DNA from: Bryum argenteum | Lineage: Eukaryota; Streptophyta; Bryopsida; Bryales; Bryaceae | Assembly (NCBI GenBank): GCA_037043015.1 | Contig: CM073328.1 | Span: forward strand, 2,777,409-2,841,408 | Length of the DNA stretch: 64,000 nt | Direction: 5' to 3' | Part shown: positions 57,225-64,000 of the stretch, piece by piece | Layout of the letters: each line of letters opens with the position of its first letter | How positions within the stretch are numbered: the stretch's first letter is position 1 | Position numbers and translations under genes: made by a program | Notes under the pieces: generated by a model | The model's input: only the letters and a program-made list of their open reading frames with translations | What the model was told of the DNA's origin: nothing | Databases searched by the model: none

Positions 57225-60200
57225 ATGGGGAACGCTAGAATGGGACAACGCCGTCGAGGCATTTTGCAACCAGGACCGCAAGTTCGGGCTGCAGCGGCTA
57301 TAGCTGCAGAAGCCAAGCGGGTGCTGCGATGCCAACAATCGCGTGTTAGGCAAGCTCGAAGGCGCGCACGGTTAGCAGAAGAGGCAGCGGAGGCTAACCG
57401 ACTTGTAATGCAGACGCCATACGATTTCGAAGCAGTTGGGATGACAGAGAGGTCATCGTCTCGCATAGCAGGCAAGCTTGCTCGTGCTATCAAGGAGGAG
57501 TTGAGAGATTGCCCTACACTACAATGTAGGCGTGTCATCGTTGAGAAATTGTTGAATCACAACACCTTCTGGCCACTGATGCCCGAGTACTATTCCAGAC
57601 CACAGGACGCCAAATCGGTGTTTGTTTTCGTTGAGAGTATTCGGACGGAGCTCCAAGCGGTGAAGAATGCAAATTCGAAGGTATTCTTGGCTAGAAAGGG
57701 GGCCCTGCTTGATGCCGCCGTCAGCGATGGCTGTGATGGGTCAAGAGCTCTGGGGAGGGTGCTTCAAGTTCATCCACGGAATATCTGTCTTGCGCCGTAA
57801 GGTAGGTAGGAGGATCGGTGTAGACCCAAAGAAATTTAATTTCACCGCCGAGAGAGCTAAGAGAGCGGGTGTGTGTCGATTACGTGAAAGAGAAGGTGCT
57901 GCTGTGGTGGACTCAGCAATCCCGACTTTCTCCAAACAAGAAGGACGTCACACGAAAGCGGATTGGTAGAAACGAATATGATGTGCATGCCACTCATTAC
58001 CTCACCGACACTCAGGTGCACATGCTTACTTACTGATGTTTTGGTTGTGAAAATGTGTTATGTGATGGTGTACAAAGTTCCATGAATATACATGGTTTTT
58101 TATCATATGGCTCATGTACAAAGTTTTGTGAATTTGTATTAAATATGTGTTGTTTCCATGTTTTGGGCAGACTCAACTTTATTTGGGATTTCGAGATGCG
58201 CATCCGGAGTGCAGAATCAAGCAAAGGGCTTTTGAGTATTTAAAACTGTGGTTTGTCAAAACCCTTAAAGACCAGAATACTTGTTGTTGTATCTATCATG
58301 TTGAGATGGATATGATGAAACAGGGCTTGATTGCCTTGAGAGACTCAAAGACTGGTTTGCATTCTTCTATACAATGTACATGTCTCTCATTATGTGTGCG
58401 GTACTAATTCCACAGATTGTGAAGCTCATTCACATGTTTATGACAGTTTGACTAGCATGTGGATGGCATGTGTGTGCCCGAAAAAGGACTTGGACAAGTG
58501 GCATCGTTTGGAGTGTTTGATGAAGGCGCCGCCGATCGTGGAGTGAAGAGACTCGAGTTTTGTCCTCATGAGTCATCCCTTTCTTTGTGACACTGTAGTA
58601 AAATGGAAATGTTTTGAGAAACTAACGTTTGGAGTGGATGAGGAATCTGGGCAGGAAAGAAAAAGGATTCAAGAGGTCTTTAAGGAGACCGCACCGGGTG
58701 AGTTTGTGACATATTTAAGGTCTAAGGTAGGCACTTTTGTAACCCATAATTTTGTGGCTAACTGGCAAGATGGAGAGTGTAGAAGAATGATGGAAAACCT
58801 TCCAGTTGGTGTGTTGATTTTGCACATAGATTTTGCTGAGAACTACTCCTTCGCAATCCAGAATGAGGTACAGTCCATGCACTGGTTTAGCACTAGTATT
58901 ACTATTCTAGTTCATATCACATTGTATAGAATACCTCCTGTGATAGATGGTGAGGAAGGTGAAATTGCAAAGTACACACATTACTACATATCAGATGACA
59001 AAAAACATGATAGTTTGTTCGTTCAGCACTGTCTTCTGCTGCATTGGGATTGGATGCTTGCCTCAGGTGTTCGACCTTCTGAACATTGGGTGTATTCCGA
59101 TGGTTGTGCTGCCCAATTTAAGGGCGCTAAAGCCATGTATTTTGTAGCGCGTTATCCTGGGCTAACCGGATGCTCCATGCGGTGGAACTATTTTGGTAGC
59201 GGCCATGGTAAAGGTGAGTCATAAAACCGTTATTGATGTAGTAGTTTCATACTTTTGTTAGACGGTCTGGTATTGGTTTTATTGCTATAGATATTTATCG
59301 TGGTCTTGGGGTGAAAGTGATACACAAGTCTTTTACTGCTGTTGTCGCACACTTCGAGTACAAAATTACTCTTTAGAGTGAATCTACTCTTTTAGGTGGC
59401 ATTTTTAAATTAACGTGGCACACCCGAGTATAAAGTTTGCCAAACAGAATAAAAATGGTAGGTATTTGAACTCGTAGAGTCTTGTGTGAGTACAAACTTT
59501 TCCACTTAGAGTATATTTGGGAAGGTTTGTACTATAATGATTGGTGTTAGTGCAAAGTCGACCACATAGAGTCACATTGGTACTATTTTCTACTATAATG
59601 TAGAGTGTGGGTATGAATGGTATAAATGGTATGAATGGTATAAATGGAATGAATAGTATAAATGGTATGAATGGTATAAATGGTATGGATGGTATAATTG
59701 GTATGAATGTTATAAATGCTACAAATTATTGTGGTACAAAGTAGTATTATTATGGTACAAAGTGGTACGAATGGTATAAATGGTATGTGGTTTGAATTTG
59801 AATGGCCCTTGATGAGTCACGAAAACTGGTATTTGAGAGACAAGTGGTACAAATTATTATACTCTTCAGGCCTACATGAGTACAAAATTCTGTAGCAAAT
59901 ATACACATATTTACCTTGCTTTATACCTAGTTTGCCTATAGAGCTACTTTATTCGAGTGTATTGTACTAATTTGTGGCGTAATATTTATCTCATTGGCAG
60001 GTGAATGGGATGGTGTTTGGGGCGATTGTCAAGAGGGCCTTGAGGACGCACCAAATTCGGCAGACCGAGGATGAGTTATCCAATGCCCAAAATTGTGTTA
60101 ATTTCTTAAAGACTAAATTATCACACCGTGCCTTGAGTTCATATGAAGGATCAAAAGTGGTGCCTGTTTCTCGTGAGTTTTGGCATATTGCTATTGATGA

Positions 60201-60857
60201 TGTAGACAGGACCATTGACTGGGGTTGTAGAACACTCTCTGGCTCACGGCAACTTCACTCTATATTGGGGGCATCTGGGGCTGATCCTACGCTATTGCTA
60301 GTTCGAGATTTATCGTGCTTTTGTGCACCATGTATAGGGCGAGATTGGAGTAATTGCGGCGGCGAGCTCATGTACAATCGTGGCGGGCAGTTCGTTTGAG
60401 GCCTTATGACGTTGGAACTGTTCGACAGCAAATAGAAGCCAATGACGAGCCCACGAATTGGTCGCATGGTGGAGTTGGTGTTCAACATGGTGATTTAACA
60501 CAAGTGGGGGATAACTTCATGATACCTGCTGAGCCGGGAAACGCTGAAAAAGTGGAATTCTATATACTTCAGTGTGTAAAAGCCGAGGTTGAAGTGCGTG
60601 AGGATTTTCATTGTCCATGGGGTGGATTTTTCAGAAGGGGTGATTCCGTGATTTGCGGTACCTATTACCAAAAGTACGGTATGGGACATGATACTTATGT
60701 ATTATTAGAGAAGTCGAAAGTAGCATATGTCGAATCTCATTTGGTCAGGGCTTGTAAATTTCCTATGATATTAGCTCCCCATCAAGTGAAGGGTAACCTT
60801 GCTGTTTATAAGCTAGGGATTGAGAGCGAAATTGTCATTAAGGAGGCACTCACCTAA
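57225..60857 (+). pseudogene. DDE-type transposase-like gene, multi-exon, several frameshifts
   Basis: A basic N-terminus (MGNARMGQRRRG, Arg/Ala-rich coiled segment) leads into RKGALLDAAVSDG and LGRVLQVHPRN. After frame changes come KVLLWWTQQSRLSPNKKDVT, then exon 58171 onward with YLGFRDAHPECRIKQRAFEYL. The core exon, ending at 59213, has HIDFAENYSFAIQNEVQSMH (first acidic residue, codon 58829), YISDDKKHDS, VYSDGCAAQFKGAK (second, codon 59099) and WNYFGSGHGKGE. The exon from 60001 continues KRALRTHQI, SREFWHIAIDDVDRT, LHSIL and CFCAPCIGRDW, and the C-terminus runs to TAA at 60857. The order resembles a poorly described RNase H-fold protein family with a SHGKG-x-DG motif that I know from animal and other eukaryote genomes. 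Visible lesions: frame changes near 57780, 57820, 58390-58560, an extra T near 60015 and one near 60390, plus in-frame stops. Canonical GT-AG introns survive. No terminal repeats were pinned down. Confidence 0.65.
59612..59785. repeat. Short tandem repeat GGTATAAATGGTATGAAT in a transposase intron
   Basis: Alternating ATGGTATAA and ATGGTATGA units fill about 59612-59710 and recur at about 59766-59785, inside the intron between the core exon and the exon at 60001. Confidence 0.8.
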
Positions 60858-61694
60858 TGGTGGTCGTGAGTACATGTAGGGGCTTTGTTGCCTTGTGATA
60901 ATAAACTTCATATTCAAAGGCAGTTTTTATTGCCATGCATAAAAACCTAAGAAATGTCATTGTGTAAGGCTTTGGGCATGCGATAAGAATAAGAAGATTT
61001 GGTGTTGTGAGGGATGGGTGAGAAAGTAGTTGAAGTTAGAATGGTTGTTGTACACCAAAGAAATTTGGCTTGAGTGGTAAGTGAAGGTAGAGGGTTACTG
61101 GAAGTGCAACAGACATGTATTAAAATCTCAGCATATTCACATTAATGGACAACACTTTACAAAATCTAAACCAATTCCACTTCAATATGTGACTTTTCAT
61201 TTTCACATTCACACAAAAATATGGGCTAAGTCACATGATTATCACTTTAATGCACATAGTCACATGATTATCACTTTAATGCACATGTCTTTGCAAAGTC
61301 ATTTAACATCGAAACCTTTGCAAAGTCACACCAATTTGTTACAAATTGTTTACAAAGTGAAAGTTTACAAATTCAGTGTGCCAAATTCGCTTGATATACA
61401 AAGGCAATGTGCATTCTAAAGCTCGCATTCACATAAGTATCAGGTCTCGGTGAGAGGTTTTAATAGCTCTCAACTACAAAAAAGTACATTCCAAAGAACT
61501 AACCGCACTTCAAGGCAATTTCAATGGGCAATGGAAATTCAAAAGGAGGATCGAGAAGGACAAAGTTCGTCTCAGTGAAGTCTAAACTGAGTATAAGTAG
61601 TAATTCCGCCCTGGAAGTGACGTTGTTCTCTCTACGTACACTATATACATGCTATTAGCACCATGGTAAACAAACTATGCACCCCTGCAAAATC
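60858..61694. other. AT-rich spacer between two pseudogenes
   Basis: No gene is seen. Short local duplications occur (TCACATGATTATCACTTTAA twice, 61231-61280). This stretch should contain the right end of the element that carried the transposase-like gene, if it was mobile as a unit. Confidence 0.45.
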
Positions 61695-64000
61695 TTATCC
61701 TCCTTTGAACCTTCCGCTCCACTTTCGGTTTAGGTGTTGAACTTGCACTTGGTTTCTGGCCTCGGCGCAGCGTGGGCTCCCACAAGAATAGGGGCGCTTC
61801 CCGATTCCCTTCCCGGAAGCCGATCCATAGTCCCGATTCAAACGTAGTACAAAATCGAGAGTGTATACAAAAACCAAAGATACGAAGATTATTGGCATTG
61901 CAATAGTGATTGGGATATTACCCAAGTGAGTTCTTCGAGGGCATAGATGGGTCTCTTTGCAAAGAAAGCCACGTGATAAAAGCGGGGGTCACTCCTTTCA
62001 ATCCTCACCGGAAAGTCCACCAAGTTCGCATCTTCACACCTGTGATTGACAAACCTCCCAACATTCCCCACAGAAAAGCCGTCCACACACAAAGCATTTT
62101 TGTCAGACACTCCAGCCTCACTTTTCCAAATAAAGATTCAAATCGAGTGTGTAGCGACCACAGAAATTGAATCTCCATGTTTTTTTAAAAGTTCCTCACT
62201 ACTACAGATTTCACCCACGTACTCAAACACAAAACCTCCCATCGGGATAGCTTCGAAGGTCCTAACACCCCAACATTTTGGACCAGTCCAAAAAACCCCC
62301 ACTTTCAAAGTCATTCCATGCTGAACAACTCTATTTCCACAAGACCGGTGGCAGCCACACGTCATGGTACACTCCCATATCATCTTTCTTGGAATATGCC
62401 CATGACAAGCGGCTTGTTTTTCAAAGAATAACACCCGACTCAAGGGTTAGGTGCGCTTCATAACACCCCCTTCTTCGTCACACTGACCATCTCTGGTTCC
62501 CCCAGGTGCAATGCAAGAGAATTGAAATATAAAATATCTATAAAATGTATAAAACTAACTCAATTGATTTGATGGTGAAGCTTGGAGAGGGAAAGTCCTC
62601 GACGTACCTGACGGAGCATGTGAGCAGCCAATCTTCCATCCGCCGAGTACGCAAACCTCCCCCCATTCTTCACTGCGCATGTACAACCACCTGATTCTAG
62701 CAAGCAATTCCGAATAGTACAAGCGCACCTGCTTTCCAGGCCATCATCTAATACTACATGCTCAGAGAAAGCACTTTTAGTGACATATGAAAATTCCATC
62801 ATGGGGCAAGGGCCGCCACGGGACGTAATACGGGTATCGCATGTTGTTCCTTCCCCTTAGATATATCAGTCAAATCTAACCATGGAACCTGTAACCATGA
62901 AACAAAAGTCATAAACTTAAAATCCACATAAAGCATACAATATCTATATTGATAGTTAAAGCAAGATAGGAATGGCCCTATCATTTACAAAATGCGTATC
63001 TCCCGAAATAAAAACCATGATACTACTGCTGATACGCACACTACAAAACACATTCAAGAAACTAATATTTGGCAAAGTCACTGTTTTACCACTTTTTTCT
63101 TGCCCACCGCCTTTGGTTTGACACGCGTGCTTGTAGCTGCAGAGGTGGAGCCTAGTGAATTCATATGCCGAACCTTCTTCTTAGTCCCTTTTGGTCCAGT
63201 ATTGTCAACATCCATGACAAGGGCCTCTGGTGCATCATCTCGACTGCCCAATGATCGCCTAACACCGCTAAGTCGTCGATCTGCTGGGACATCAACATTC
63301 ATTGCCTCGGTAGCAGGAAGAGGCGTTGCAATCCCTTCAATTCCGTGCTCACCCTCATCTGACTTACGATGCCGCGAGCGCGTTTTGGGACGATCAACCA
63401 CTGCAAGGCTTTCATGAGGTGTAGACAACCCTCCCCGATCCAAATGCAGGAGGTTGAGATCAGAAGGGGATTCTTCGTGCTCGACAGTTGGTGGTGTTGA
63501 CTCAGGCAACGCCATTGTTCCCTCACTTTCTTCCAACCCCTCAAACGGCACAGGCTGGGCTTTGTCGGCCTGCACATGTTCAGCAACATGTAGCACAAGG
63601 GTATCTTCGCTCGCACCTTCTTCCAATATGGGCTCGCACACAGATGGCAACTGCAAGTCCTCCGGCGTATCTCCTTCTTCTTTGCTCCCACCATCCTTGT
63701 CCTCTTTTGAAGAATCCAAACCCCTTCTATCCGGTGAACTGGGGTCATCATTGGGAATTGCATTTACAAGGCCTTGCATTACAAAAAAAAAAACCCAAGT
63801 CAAAAATCCAAACAATTAAGATCCTCAAAAAATCAAGCACCTAATTGTAAACGGTTGTCTTACCTTGATATGAGAAAGGAATAGTACTTGTCGATGGGGC
63901 TCCTGTCCCACATGGGCTTCTGGAGAGAGGGTGAGTAGCCCGCGCCGGTCGAGGCAAAGGTGCTACAAATCCCTTCACTTCTGGCTCACGCCTTTCCTCG
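61695..64000 (-). pseudogene. SUV39/SUVR-type SET-domain histone methyltransferase relic (partial)
   Basis: The gene enters from the right edge. The exon at 64000-63864 (EERREPEVKGFVAPLPRPAR) and the exon at 63772-63090 (227 codons, disordered, acidic then basic) are open. Exon 62888-62608 holds VPWLDLTDISKGKEQ and, after a one-base frame change near 62820, FSYVTKSAFSEHV and the pre-SET cysteines CTIRNCLLESGGCTCAV. The next part has CGCHRSCGNRVVQHGMT and FVFEYVGEI, loses frame near 62150, and resumes with DGFSVGNVGRFVNHRCEDAN, the SET core. The exon after ELTW (donor at 61921) has lost its AG acceptor (GG before DYGSASG). The post-SET SCGSPRC then follows to a stop at 61695. The family methylates histone H3 lysine 9; this copy is almost certainly inactive. 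Confidence 0.7.

Noticed and set aside
57008..57538. Minus-strand 176-aa ORF
   Set aside because: Antisense to the transposase-like N-terminal exon, with no family resemblance.
63299..63844. Other-frame ORFs over the SET-gene upstream exon
   Set aside because: The 227-codon frame has matching splice phases at both ends; the others do not.

Overview
The window looks like nuclear DNA of a streptophyte plant, probably a non-seed land plant (bryophyte, lycophyte or fern grade). The evidence is interrupted genes with GT-AG introns, a plant-type tRNA-Ser(AGA), telobox motifs (AAACCCTA) beside ribosomal-protein and IMPDH genes, a MORC ATPase and an IMPDH of plant layout, and long AT-rich repeat-filled spacers. 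The species cannot be named from sequence alone. No organellar, viral or bacterial segment was seen.

Layout. A gene tail ends at base 69. The minus strand then carries a series of intact conserved genes: a DSS1/SEM1 proteasome-lid subunit (1798-2022), a class I SAM methyltransferase of 5 exons (3900-8154), IMP dehydrogenase of 4 exons (10073-12916), ribosomal protein uL4/RPL4 of 3 exons (16690-18231), a MORC GHKL ATPase of 21 exons (21724-27474), a TRAIP-like RING-H2 E3 ligase of 11 exons (33997-38258) and ribosomal protein uL1/RPL10A of 3 exons (43040-44313). A tRNA-Ser gene lies at 9402-9483. I rebuilt the splice junctions by reading; in all these genes they keep frame and give full-length proteins. 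On the plus strand there is one intact F-box gene (53627-55576) and a decayed copy of it about 8 kb away (45490-46200).

Mobile and repetitive DNA. From 45 kb on, the window is mostly relics. They include a multi-exon DDE-type transposase-like gene with several frameshifts (57225-60857), a frameshifted SUV39/SUVR-type SET-domain gene (61695-64000, running off the window), two orphan ORFs, and a GC-rich island with a TATA motif. Across the window I recognise a family of non-autonomous elements with TTAA target sites and CCCCTAAACG-type inverted ends, the signature of the piggyBac superfamily (28877-29852, 39031-39825, 42348-42717, plus decayed relatives near 3470 and 18890). One of them sits inside an arm of a long inverted repeat whose other arm keeps the empty site. 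There are also a long-TIR foldback element (20144-21096), a degenerate complex tandem array (29870-32800), a perfect (TTTA)48 microsatellite, and many short tandem duplications, two of which touch splice sites.

How the genes fit together. The intact genes are unrelated housekeeping and nuclear functions (proteasome, GTP synthesis, ribosome, chromatin silencing, replication-linked ubiquitylation), so this is ordinary eukaryotic gene order, not an operon or a single pathway. The contrast between frame-perfect housekeeping genes and multiply frameshifted transposase and SET genes suggests real decay rather than sequencing error.
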